Source of the DNA: Oscillospiraceae bacterium | Lineage (GTDB): Bacteria > Bacillota > Clostridia > Oscillospirales > CAG-272 | NCBI GenBank assembly: GCA_015065205.1 | Contig: SVQS01000013.1 | Location: 1-21,730 of the forward strand | DNA: 21,730 nucleotides | Reading direction: 5' to 3' | Shown here: one piece after another, positions 14,013 through 19,580 of the stretch | Layout: each line of letters opens with the position of its first letter | Numbering within the stretch: position 1 is the stretch's first letter | Translations under genes and position numbers: made by a program | The notes under the pieces: generated by a model | What the model was told of the DNA's origin: nothing | Seen by the model: the letters and a program-made list of their open reading frames with translations, nothing else | The model's database searches: none

Positions 14013-14077
14013 GCGGAAACGGGACAGTTGAACATATCTCACTTCGTTCGATAGCGCCTTTGCTTCGCAAACGCGCC
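14013..14077 (-). repeat. tRNA-3'-end repeat downstream of tRNA-Leu(GAG), decayed copy
   Basis: Read on the minus strand, a 56-nt core (14077 down to 14022) matches 14681-14736 at 51 of 56 positions. It contains a hairpin GCGCgTTTGC-GAA-GCAAAgGCGC and ATCGAACGAAGTGAGAT, and runs into TTCAACTGTCCCGTTTCCGC, which is like the 3' end of the adjacent GAG tRNA. A worn copy of that tRNA's terminator follows (GCTACCTGCTTTTTT, 13994-14008). Confidence 0.85.
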
Positions 14078-14121
14078 CGTATCCGCTAAAGCGGAAGCGT
14101 TCTTCTTGACCATTTCCACAC

Positions 14122-14159
14122 AAAAAAAGCAGGTAGGCTAAAAGCCTACCTGCTTTTTT
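14122..14159 (-). terminator. Terminator of tRNA-Leu(GAG)
   Basis: GCAGGTAGGCT-TTT-AGCCTACCTGC on the minus strand, flanked by A-run and T-run; starts immediately after the CCA. Confidence 0.92.
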
Positions 14160-14243
14160 GGTGCGGGAAACGGGACTTGAACCCGTACGGTGTGAACCAC
14201 ACGCCCCTCAAACGTGCGCGTCTGCCAGTTCCGCCACTCCCGC
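14159..14243 (-). tRNA. tRNA-Leu(GAG)
   Basis: An 85-nt class II tRNA with encoded CCA. The acceptor is GCGGGAG/TTCCCGC. Anticodon stem CACGT/GCGTG with loop TTGAGGG gives anticodon GAG. A long variable arm and the T arm ACGGG-TTCAAGT-CCCGT follow. The promoter is at 14271-14298 and the terminator directly downstream. Confidence 0.95.
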
Positions 14244-14270
14244 GTGTGCGTCTTGCACGCAACATACTAT

Positions 14271-14298
14271 ATTATACACGATTTTTTCAAAATGTCAA
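14271..14298 (-). promoter_or_regulatory. Promoter of tRNA-Leu(GAG)
   Basis: On the minus strand TTGACA (14293-14298), a 16-nt spacer and TATAAT (14271-14276), 27 nt before the tRNA. Confidence 0.88.
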
Positions 14299-14351
14299 GT
14301 CTTTTTTGAAAAAAAGTGAAAATTTTTTCTAAAAAACTTTAACAAAAAGTC

Positions 14352-14380
14352 TTGACAAATGACGGCTATTCGTGTATAAT
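14352..14380 (+). promoter_or_regulatory. Perfect-consensus promoter of tRNA-Leu(CAG)
   Basis: TTGACA (14352-14357), 17 nt, TATAAT (14375-14380). Both tRNA-Leu promoters share CGTGTATAATATA around the -10 box. Confidence 0.92.
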
Positions 14381-14386
14381 ATAAAA

Positions 14387-14506
14387 GTCGTCAATAGACG
14401 GCGTGATTTGCGGGTGTGCGCGGACAGAATCCGCCTTAACGGCTTGTTACAAGTCCCGCCTCGGAGAGCTCACTCCGTGTAAAAATTAACAGCAAAAACT
14501 CAATAT
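14387..14506 (+). other. Structured 120-nt leader before tRNA-Leu(CAG)
   Basis: The tRNA starts about 120 nt after the predicted start site, unlike the ~20 nt of the other two tRNAs. The leader can fold: GCGGG (14410-14414) with CCCGC (14455-14459) enclosing GCGGA-cagaa-TCCGC (14420-14434), then CGGAG-agctca-CTCCG (14462-14477). The 3' part reads TTACAAGTCCCGC, close to a tRNA T arm and acceptor. It may be a tRNA relic or a processed RNA. No RNA family is recognised. Confidence 0.4.
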
Positions 14507-14593
14507 GCGGGTATGGCGGAATTGGCAGACGCGCTAGATTCAGGTTCTAGTGGGGGCAACTTCGTGGAGGTTCAAGTCCTCTTACCCGCACCA
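14507..14593 (+). tRNA. tRNA-Leu(CAG)
   Basis: An 87-nt class II tRNA with encoded CCA. Acceptor GCGGGTA/TACCCGC; anticodon stem CTAGA/TCTAG with loop TTCAGGT gives anticodon CAG; long variable arm; T arm GAGG-TTCAAGT-CCTC. Its last 18-24 nt are copied twice further downstream. Confidence 0.96.
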
Positions 14594-14596
14594 AAA

Positions 14597-14632
14597 AAGG
14601 ACAGGGTCCCAATCGGGACTCTGTTCTTTTTT
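14597..14632 (+). terminator. Terminator of tRNA-Leu(CAG)
   Basis: AAGGACAGGGTCCC-aatc-GGGACTCTGTTCTT followed by TTTT; stem includes one G-T pair and one mismatch. Confidence 0.85.
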
Positions 14633-14750
14633 GTGTAGATAATTGGTTCGCGCAATTCACCTCACCGCAGGTGTAGTGGAGGCGCGTTTGCTTTGCAAAG
14701 GCGCAATCGAACGAAGTGAGATTTGTTCAACTGTCCTCTTACCCGCACCA
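14633..14750 (+). repeat. tRNA-3'-end repeat, unit 1
   Basis: This 118-nt unit carries the shared core 14681-14736 (hairpin GCGCgTTTGC-TTT-GCAAAgGCGC, then ATCGAACGAAGTGAGAT). It ends in GTCCTCTTACCCGCACCA (14733-14750), identical to the last 18 nt of the upstream tRNA-Leu(CAG). No open frame with protein character is present. Confidence 0.88.
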
Positions 14751-14790
14751 ACAGAAAAGGGATACGCATTGCGTATCCCTTTTCTGTTGG
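14748..14790 (+). terminator. 21-bp hairpin after repeat unit 1
   Basis: Perfect stem from CCAACAGAAAAGGG (14748 on) through GGGATACGCA to its complement ending at 14790. The left arm begins with the CCA of the copied tRNA end. The T-run is in the right arm. Confidence 0.75.
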
Positions 14791-14928
14791 TCTGATAAAG
14801 CTGATGGTTCTTCACGCGCAGATTTTGCTTGCAAAATCTGCTACGGAGCACCGCGGGAGGAGTATTAGAATTATTACTGCATTCAACGCGGTGCTTGTGG
14901 AGCTGTTCAAGTCCTCTTACCCGCACCA
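14791..14928 (+). repeat. tRNA-3'-end repeat, unit 2
   Basis: A 138-nt unit unlike unit 1 in most of its sequence but with the same plan. It has the perfect hairpin GCAGATTTTGC-tt-GCAAAATCTGC (14818-14841), a long-range stem GCACCGC/GCGGTGC (14848-14854 with 14888-14894), and ends in 24 nt (14905-14928) identical to the tRNA-Leu(CAG) 3' end. Confidence 0.85.
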
Positions 14929-14932
14929 AGGG

Positions 14933-14959
14933 AAGGGAGAGCAAACGCTCTCCCTTTTT
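14933..14959 (+). terminator. Terminator after repeat unit 2
   Basis: AAGGGAGAGC-aaac-GCTCTCCCTT followed by TTT, directly after the third tRNA 3' end. It also separates the array from the convergent hom gene. Confidence 0.85.
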
Positions 14960-14981
14960 GTTGATTACTTTATTTATTAGA

Positions 14982-16199
14982 TCATTCCAACACAGGCAAG
15001 GAAAGCACAGGACACAGTCCTGTCGCGGTGACTGCGGCATCGGCATTGGTGGCACTCATCTTGGAACTGATGACAGCAAATTTGCCATCGCAGAGCCATA
15101 CGCTATCCTCGGTCTTGAGGGCGGTTTTGGCTTTCGCTTCGCATCTGGGGCAACCCTCAAATACGTAAACGCGGCGGCAGGAAAGGGAAGCAACATCGGC
15201 AATATCTGCTTCATCGGCTACCGTCCAATGGGGCAGACGGCGGTCGGTGGAACGACCTGAGAGGATGTCGAGAATATCCGCCACAACTGCGCTTGCGGTG
15301 GGGAGTTTACCCGCACCTGCTCCGTAGAAGAACGCGCGACCGAGCATATTGGTGTCAACCAAAATGCCGTTGTAAACGTCGTCAACGTGGCTGATGGGGT
15401 TTGAGGAGAAAACCAAGAAGGGGGAAACGAGTGCCAGCACGCGGCCGTCAACCTTTTCGGTGTGACCGATGAGTTTAACCGCGCCGCCAAGCTTGTCCGC
15501 CAGAGCGGTATGTTCCTGTGTGATACCTGTAATGCCCGTGGTAGAGATTTTGTTGGGGTCAAGCAATTTACCAAAAGCGAGAGCGGCAAGAATGACAATC
15601 TTACGTGCGGCATCAAGCCCTTCCACGTCAGCGGCAGGGTTGGCTTCGGCGTAGCCCTTTTGTTGAGCCAATTTGAGAACATCGGCAAATGCCGCGCCCT
15701 CGTTCTTCATCTTTGTCAAAATGAAGTTTGTCGTGCCGTTCAAAATTCCGCTTACCGCGAGGATCTCATTGGATGCGAGGTCAGTCTGCATTGGGCGAAT
15801 GATTGGGATACCGCCGCCAACGCTTGCTTCAAACAGATAAGAGACATGATTTTCGCGCGCCAGATCCAAGAGTTCCGCACCAAAGGTAGCGACCACTTCT
15901 TTGTTAGAGGTAACTACGTGTTTGCCTGCCTTAAGAGCCGCACAGGTAAAGTCGTAGGCGGGATGAGAACCGCCCATCATTTCAGCAACCAAAGTGACCT
16001 CGGGATCATCAAGAATAATCTTGATATCATGCACTACGCGGTTACCGAGAGGATGCTCGGGGAAGTCGCGCAGATCGAGAATGTATTTGATATTAACCTC
16101 ATCGCCACAGTAAGCGGCGATCTGCTTTTGATTTTGTAGAATGACTTCTGCTGTTCCGTTGCCAACTACACCAAAACCAAGAAGTGCAATTTGTAACAT
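14982..16199 (-). CDS. hom: Homoserine dehydrogenase
   Basis: A 405-aa protein. Homoserine dehydrogenase reduces aspartate semialdehyde to homoserine in the Thr/Met/Ile branch. Nucleotide-binding loop GFGVVGNG (residues 8-15); SNKEVVATFG (about 98-107); GTTNFILTKM; and the catalytic-domain signature AEANPAADVEGLDAARKI. Many Firmicute enzymes are ~430 aa and end in an ACT domain; here the last ~75 residues after SGRSTDRRLPHW include CPRC and are not plainly ACT, so threonine feedback may be altered or absent. AAAGGAGA 8 nt upstream supports the ATG. The leader has a small hairpin but no T-box or riboswitch. It is divergent from the DUF4364 gene. Confidence 0.95.
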   Translation of the reverse strand: MLQIALLGFGVVGNGTAEVILQNQKQIAAYCGDEVNIKYILDLRDFPEHPLGNRVVHDIKIILDDPEVTLVAEMMGGSHPAYDFTCAALKAGKHVVTSNKEVVATFGAELLDLARENHVSYLFEASVGGGIPIIRPMQTDLASNEILAVSGILNGTTNFILTKMKNEGAAFADVLKLAQQKGYAEANPAADVEGLDAARKIVILAALAFGKLLDPNKISTTGITGITQEHTALADKLGGAVKLIGHTEKVDGRVLALVSPFLVFSSNPISHVDDVYNGILVDTNMLGRAFFYGAGAGKLPTASAVVADILDILSGRSTDRRLPHWTVADEADIADVASLSCRRVYVFEGCPRCEAKAKTALKTEDSVWLCDGKFAVISSKMSATNADAAVTATGLCPVLSLPVLE

Positions 16200-16261
16200 A
16201 ATAGGGTCTCCTTTCGGGGGAAATACCGCTTTCGAGCGGCTTCAACATATTCTTATCTTAT

Positions 16262-16290
16262 ATCATACCACAAAATCTTGCAAATTGCAA
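16262..16290 (-). promoter_or_regulatory. Promoter of hom
   Basis: On the minus strand TTGCAA (16285-16290), 17 nt, TATGAT (16262-16267). Confidence 0.8.
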
Positions 16291-16299
16291 ACAAAACTA

Positions 16300-16328
16300 T
16301 TGAAAAAATCAAAAAAATATGCTATACT
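16300..16328 (+). promoter_or_regulatory. Promoter of the DUF4364 gene
   Basis: TTGAAA (16300-16305), 17 nt, TATACT (16323-16328). Its -35 box is only 9 nt from that of hom, so the two promoters are back to back and could share a regulator. Confidence 0.8.
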
Positions 16329-16381
16329 TTTGTGGAAAGAACGATTTTGATAGAAAAAAGCCCTGAAAGGGGGAGAATTTT

Positions 16382-16939
16382 ATGCCCACATCACCTATTG
16401 GCGGCATGAGCACCGTCAAAATTTTTGTTTTGTACTTAATGCGAAACATCAATTATCCGCTCAGCTTTGTTACCATCAATGATATTGTTATGCAAAACGA
16501 CTACGTTATGTACCTCGATTTTGCCATGGCTTTTCACGAAATGCTTGACGGCGGCCTCATTGTAGAGGATGGCAAAGACGAGCACGGAGAGGCTCTTTAT
16601 TCCGTCACTCGCAAGGGAACCATGGTTGCCGAACAGCTTCGCTCGGACATTTTGCCCATTGTGCTCGACCAAAGTATGACCTATGCGTTGCGCTATCTCG
16701 ATTTTCAACGTCGTGGTGTTAGTATCGATTGTGCAACCGAACGTCGCGCCGATAACACCTTTGACGTTATCCTGACTCTCAAAGAAAAGGATAAAACCAT
16801 TTTTGAAACAAAGATTAACGTCGATTCGGAGTACCGCGCAAAGCAGATGCGCAAGACCTTCCGCGACCGCCCCGACGTCGTCTACCGCGGCGTTGTGGCA
16901 CTGCTGACCGGAAAAGTAGATTATTTGTTTGATAAATAA
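16382..16939 (+). CDS. DUF4364 family protein, winged-helix-like
   Basis: A 185-aa protein. The N-terminal half reads as a PadR-like winged helix (KIFVLYLMRNINYPLSFV ... EMLDGGLIVE ... YSVTRKGTMVAEQL), and the C-terminal half is the beta-rich part typical of DUF4364 proteins of Clostridia. It has no membrane segment. I infer a cytoplasmic DNA-binding regulator; targets are unknown. GGGGGAGA 6 nt before the ATG supports the start. It is monocistronic and ends at the repeat-type terminator at 16949. Confidence 0.85.
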   Translation: MPTSPIGGMSTVKIFVLYLMRNINYPLSFVTINDIVMQNDYVMYLDFAMAFHEMLDGGLIVEDGKDEHGEALYSVTRKGTMVAEQLRSDILPIVLDQSMTYALRYLDFQRRGVSIDCATERRADNTFDVILTLKEKDKTIFETKINVDSEYRAKQMRKTFRDRPDVVYRGVVALLTGKVDYLFDK

Positions 16940-16948
16940 GGGAATAGC

Positions 16949-17004
16949 TGTGGGGGGACTTTTTGAAAAAAGTCCCCCCACACCCCTTCAAAAACTTTCT
17001 AACA
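16949..17004 (+). repeat. Terminator-hairpin repeat, copy B
   Basis: TGTGGGGGGACTTTTT pairs with AAAAAGTCCCCCCACA around a two-base loop (16949-16982), then CCCCTTCAAAAACTTTCTAACA. The same tail follows an unrelated hairpin at 1-26. It acts as the DUF4364 terminator. Confidence 0.8.
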
Positions 17005-17075
17005 GCAATAGTAAAATAAGGTTGTTAGTTTGCGGATAGACAGTCGACGCGAGCGCACGCTCGCTTTTGCTCTCG

Positions 17076-17111
17076 CTATTTTGTAGGGACCACCGAGACC
17101 CTACAAAATAG
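17076..17111. repeat. 13-bp perfect inverted repeat
   Basis: CTATTTTGTAGGG (17076-17088) and CCCTACAAAATAG (17099-17111) enclose ten bases. Could be a short hairpin element; there is no downstream T-run. Confidence 0.75.
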
Positions 17112-17133
17112 GAAAGTTGTCAAGAGGAAAAAA

Positions 17134-17204
17134 GGACCGCCCGGGAGGTCGGTCCCTACAATGAGACACACAAACTCTGTAGGGACCGGCGTCCTCGACG
17201 GTCC
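17134..17204. repeat. Small element with 27-bp imperfect terminal inverted repeats
   Basis: The left end 17134-17160 and the reverse complement of 17178-17204 agree at 22 of 27 positions: GGACCG at the outer tips and GGTCCCTACA inside. The right arm (TGTAGGG ... CCTCGACGGTCC) is partly repeated at 2007-2031. It has a 17-nt centre and no coding capacity. Confidence 0.7.
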
Positions 17205-17276
17205 AAAAAGTAGGGGCAACCATTCTCTCTGCATTCTTAGCGGAGAATTGGCAGGCACAAAATTTCGGCAGAGAAC

Positions 17277-17305
17277 TTGCTTTCTCTGTCGATTTGTGTT
17301 ATAAT
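17277..17305 (+). promoter_or_regulatory. Promoter upstream of the MITE-like element
   Basis: TTGCTT (17277-17282), 17 nt, TATAAT (17300-17305). The nearest gene in this direction starts at 17538, with the MITE-like element in between. Confidence 0.8.
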
Positions 17306-17318
17306 GGGAGCAGAAAAA

Positions 17319-17455
17319 AAGCCTTCCTCCGGGAGGAAGGTGGCACGCGGAGCGTGACGGAAGGAGCCTGCGTGACTTTAGCTTTGTGCTAACTTCATTG
17401 TAACGCGCTCTCCCTCAGTCGCCTACGGCGCCAGCTCCCTCCCGGAGGGAGCCTT
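17319..17455. mobile_element. MITE-like palindromic element, 137 bp
   Basis: The ends are inverted repeats: 17319-17341 (AAGCCTTCCTCCGGGAGGAAGGT) and the reverse complement of 17433-17455 agree at 19 of 23 positions, and weaker similarity goes on inwards (TGGC-GCG ... GGAAGGAG). Each end is itself a CTCCGGGAG hairpin. It has no open frame, so it is non-autonomous. No clear target duplication is visible. Similar CTCCGGGAGG elements are, to my knowledge, frequent in gut Clostridia. Confidence 0.72.
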
Positions 17456-17537
17456 AAGATGCGCGTAACCTTAGGGGTATGGGTTTTGCCCTATGCCTTT
17501 GTAATACAAAGGCGAAACTGGCGATAAAGGAGATATT

Positions 17538-17915
17538 ATGAACTATCAAAAATTAATGACAGATTCCTTAACCTCTCTTTTAGATGGAAAGGAAAACTTG
17601 AAATGTTCATTTTTTGCAATCTTGTTGCAAGGAACAAATTTTTATTCTGGTTACTGGGGCTTGTCCGACAATAATTTACTGGGGGCAGTTTTGACGTTTT
17701 CGGGTAAAGAAGTATCATACACAATAAAAGTACCTTTAGAAATAAAAAAGTTCAAGATTCGAAAGAGCCTTTTCCCAAAGCAATACATAGTCAAAATTAA
17801 ATTTTTGAAGGGAGCTCCCTGTAAATTAAGAGTGCCTTTGAAGGCATATCAAATTGAAAAGCAGAAAGAAAATTTCGAGTTGTTTTGCAAGGAACTCACC
17901 CGTAAATCGATGTAA
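17538..17915 (+). CDS. Unknown 125-aa cytoplasmic protein, possible PH-like fold
   Basis: A 125-aa protein with no signal or membrane segment. It is basic and beta-strand rich (CSFFAILLQGTNFYSGYWGL; VSYTIKVPLEIKKFKIRKS) and ends in a helix (YQIEKQKENFELFCKELTRK). The pattern resembles a single PH-like domain; this is inference. AAAGGAGAT 5 nt before the ATG is a strong ribosome binding site, and a terminator follows, so it is probably expressed. The promoter at 17277 lies on the far side of a MITE-like element. I do not recognise the family. AT-richer than the flanking genes. Confidence 0.7.
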   Translation: MNYQKLMTDSLTSLLDGKENLKCSFFAILLQGTNFYSGYWGLSDNNLLGAVLTFSGKEVSYTIKVPLEIKKFKIRKSLFPKQYIVKIKFLKGAPCKLRVPLKAYQIEKQKENFELFCKELTRKSM

Positions 17916-17922
17916 TAAGCAA

Positions 17923-17946
17923 AACCCCGACGGACATGTCGGGGTT
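17923..17946 (+). terminator. Terminator of the 125-aa gene
   Basis: AACCCCGAC-ggacat-GTCGGGGTT, then ACTTATTT; 7 nt after the stop codon. Confidence 0.8.
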
Positions 17947-17960
17947 ACTTATTTGTTTAT

Positions 17961-18001
17961 AGCGGAGCAATTATTAAACAACTAACCATAATTTCTCCGC
18001 T
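17961..18001. repeat. 12-bp imperfect inverted repeat
   Basis: AGCGGAGCAATT (17961-17972) and AATTTCTCCGCT (17990-18001) pair at 11 of 12 positions around 17 bases. Purpose unknown; it lies between the terminator and the next promoter. Confidence 0.5.
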
Positions 18002-18034
18002 AATTTTGCGCGCCCTTGGTCGTCCGTTTTTTTC

Positions 18035-18063
18035 TTGCAATCTTAACCGATTTATGATATAAT
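18035..18063 (+). promoter_or_regulatory. Promoter 1 of the XRE regulator gene
   Basis: TTGCAA (18035-18040), 17 nt, TATAAT (18058-18063). The leader to the ATG at 18186 would be about 115 nt and contains an inverted repeat AAAGTA-aaacta-TACTTT (18077-18094). Confidence 0.75.
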
Positions 18064-18134
18064 ACCTTTGAAAATCAAAGTAAAACTATACTTTTCCACA
18101 ATAAACACTTCGTGGAATTTTCTTTTTAATTTGC

Positions 18135-18140
18135 TATAAT
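18135..18140 (+). promoter_or_regulatory. Possible second -10 box of the XRE gene
   Basis: TATAAT preceded by TTGC, 45 nt before the ATG; the matching -35 position (GTGGAA at 18112-18117) is poor, so this promoter may need an activator. Confidence 0.4.
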
Positions 18141-18185
18141 AAAAGTACAAAAGCGCTTTTGAATACATTTTTGGAGGACAAAACT

Positions 18186-19277
18186 ATGTCGATTGGTTCT
18201 ACCATCAAACGCTTGCGCCGTGAGCAGAATATTACGCAAGAACAGCTTGCCGAATATCTTGGCATCACCTCGCGCGCCATTTCGCAATGGGAGTGCGACA
18301 GAACCGCTCCCGATATTTCACAGATCCCCGCGCTCTGCCACATCTTTGACGTTTCTTCCGATGTTCTGCTCGGCATTGATATTGAGAAGAGCAACGAGGA
18401 AATTCAAAATTATTTGAATAAAGCGCACGAAAAGGAATGGGCTGGAGATTTTGAAGGGGAGACTGAAATCCTGCGTGAAGCAAACAAAAAATTTCCACGC
18501 GATTATAAAATTATGGAACGTCTCGCCAATTCATTGGTTTGCGTATACTCTCGCAGAGACATTCAAAATTACGATGAAGTTTTTGATCTTTGTAATCGTG
18601 TTCTTGCGGAGTGTACCGATAGTATCACTCGTTGCAAAGCGATGCGAACTCTTGGAATTGCCTATGGATATGCAGGTAAAGAAGAGGAGGAGTTAAAGCT
18701 TGCAGAGCAAATGCCGCGTTCTCAATTTTCCCATGAAGCCTATATGGTTTACCGTTGGTCCGGAAATGAGGGACTTGCTGAAAGACAAAAGTATATGAGC
18801 TTCCTCATTTATCAACTTATATCGATGATTGCATGCTTGGGCAGACATCGTGATGATGATGGTAAGATGGTTTGCTCTTGGGAAGAAAGAAGAGCGCTAC
18901 GAAAGTTTGAAATTGATCTCATTGAAACATTCTTCCCGGACGGCGATTATCATTTCTTTGCTCAATATGCAGAAATGACTTGCAAATTCTTTGTTACGGG
19001 AGCTTTGAAAACCAATGATTATGAGGATTTGTGGTATTGGTTAAATAAAGGTGCCGACTATGCTATTCATTTCGACACCTACGATTTCGATGCTCCCCAT
19101 ACCTCTCCCATTTTACGAGGATATGTAGGTGGCGGTTGGATTATGGAAGCTAACGGCAATCATTCTCAATCCATGCTCGAATGGTTGACCACTAATGAAG
19201 AAGTCGCCCCCTTGCGCTCCGACGCGCGCTATGGCGCGCTTGTGGAACGCCTTGCAAAGGTTGCTAAAAAACCGTAA
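18186..19277 (+). CDS. XRE-family regulator with helical C-terminal domain
   Basis: A 363-aa protein. Residues 1-62 are a Cro/C1-type helix-turn-helix (IKRLRREQNITQEQLAEYLG, then SRAISQWECDRTAPDISQIP). The remaining 300 residues are mostly helical and TPR-like (AHEKEWAGDFEGETEILREA; NYDEVFDLCNRVLAE; RTLGIAYGYAGKEEEELKLA), the layout of peptide- or ligand-sensing regulators. Residues from ~220 are aromatic-rich and unassigned. GGAGG 9 nt before the ATG at 18186 favours it over the ATG at 18159. It is monocistronic. The short inverted repeat in its leader could be an autoregulatory site. Target genes are unknown. Confidence 0.88.
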   Translation: MSIGSTIKRLRREQNITQEQLAEYLGITSRAISQWECDRTAPDISQIPALCHIFDVSSDVLLGIDIEKSNEEIQNYLNKAHEKEWAGDFEGETEILREANKKFPRDYKIMERLANSLVCVYSRRDIQNYDEVFDLCNRVLAECTDSITRCKAMRTLGIAYGYAGKEEEELKLAEQMPRSQFSHEAYMVYRWSGNEGLAERQKYMSFLIYQLISMIACLGRHRDDDGKMVCSWEERRALRKFEIDLIETFFPDGDYHFFAQYAEMTCKFFVTGALKTNDYEDLWYWLNKGADYAIHFDTYDFDAPHTSPILRGYVGGGWIMEANGNHSQSMLEWLTTNEEVAPLRSDARYGALVERLAKVAKKP

Positions 19278-19321
19278 TTTTTCTACTCTTAATACACCTT
19301 AAATCCTTTCTTTGTTTTTGC

Positions 19322-19340
19322 GGGCGACCATTGGTCGCCC
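19322..19340. repeat. GGGCGACCA-t-TGGTCGCCC palindromic repeat
   Basis: A perfect 9-bp palindrome followed by TTACA. A shorter relative lies at 2065-2077. This motif type is a frequent intergenic repeat in gut Clostridia to my knowledge. Confidence 0.65.
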
Positions 19341-19374
19341 TTACAGATTCTCTTATAGCTCTGCACTCTGCACT

Positions 19375-19415
19375 AAAAAACTCCCACCCATTGTTTTTAT
19401 GGGTGGGAGTTTTTT
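19375..19415. terminator. Strong bidirectional terminator
   Basis: AAAAAACTCCCACCCA pairs with TGGGTGGGAGTTTTTT around a 9-base loop. It ends the XRE transcript on plus and the topoisomerase/small-peptide transcript on minus. Confidence 0.93.
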
Positions 19416-19427
19416 GTTACTTTCATA

Positions 19428-19559
19428 TTATGAAAACAGGTTAATGAATAAATAGACGAGTCCTGTCATAGTAGCGCCGCCGACTACAAGAATTGAGAGA
19501 ACAAGCGCGAGGATGCGCCAGGAAGCGGGGATGTTAGAGTTGATTTTTTTGTTAGCCAT
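19428..19559 (-). CDS. 43-aa single-pass membrane peptide
   Basis: A 43-aa open frame: MANKKINSNIPASWR, then a hydrophobic segment of about 28 residues (ILALVLSILVVGGA, continuing to TGLVYLFINLFS), then TAA. AAAGGAT about 11 nt upstream serves as ribosome binding site. It starts 21 nt after the topoisomerase subunit A stop codon on the same strand and ends just before the shared terminator, so it is the last gene of that operon. The positive N-terminus and single membrane span predict N-in topology. The function is unknown. Confidence 0.8.
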   Translation of the reverse strand: MANKKINSNIPASWRILALVLSILVVGGATMTGLVYLFINLFS

Positions 19560-19580
19560 GGTATATATATCCTTTCAAAA

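Larger units (their letters stand above)
17005..17276. other. Intergenic repeat island
   Basis: No protein-coding gene is seen. It contains two separate inverted-repeat elements, listed individually, and a short GGGGCAACCA stretch. Apparent frames here cross the palindromes and have no protein character. Confidence 0.6.

Noticed and set aside
14387..14506. T-box or known riboswitch in the tRNA-Leu leader
   Set aside because: No T-box sequence is present, and a T-box would control a protein gene, not a tRNA.
14507..14959. CRISPR or ordinary tRNA operon
   Set aside because: Only the 3' ends of the tRNA recur; there are no further acceptor 5' halves or anticodon arms, and spacers are not uniform.
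14657..15055. 132-aa minus-strand and 143-aa plus-strand frames over the tRNA repeats
   Set aside because: They translate tRNA-end repeats and hairpins, then overlap hom; no ribosome binding site or conserved motif.
14982..16939. Phage or integrative island next to tRNA-Leu
   Set aside because: The neighbouring genes (hom, DUF4364, yitT) are ordinary core genes and no integrase is present in the window.
17005..17276. Minus-strand 60-aa frame at 17076-17258
   Set aside because: Built from the two inverted-repeat elements; no start signal and no protein-like character.
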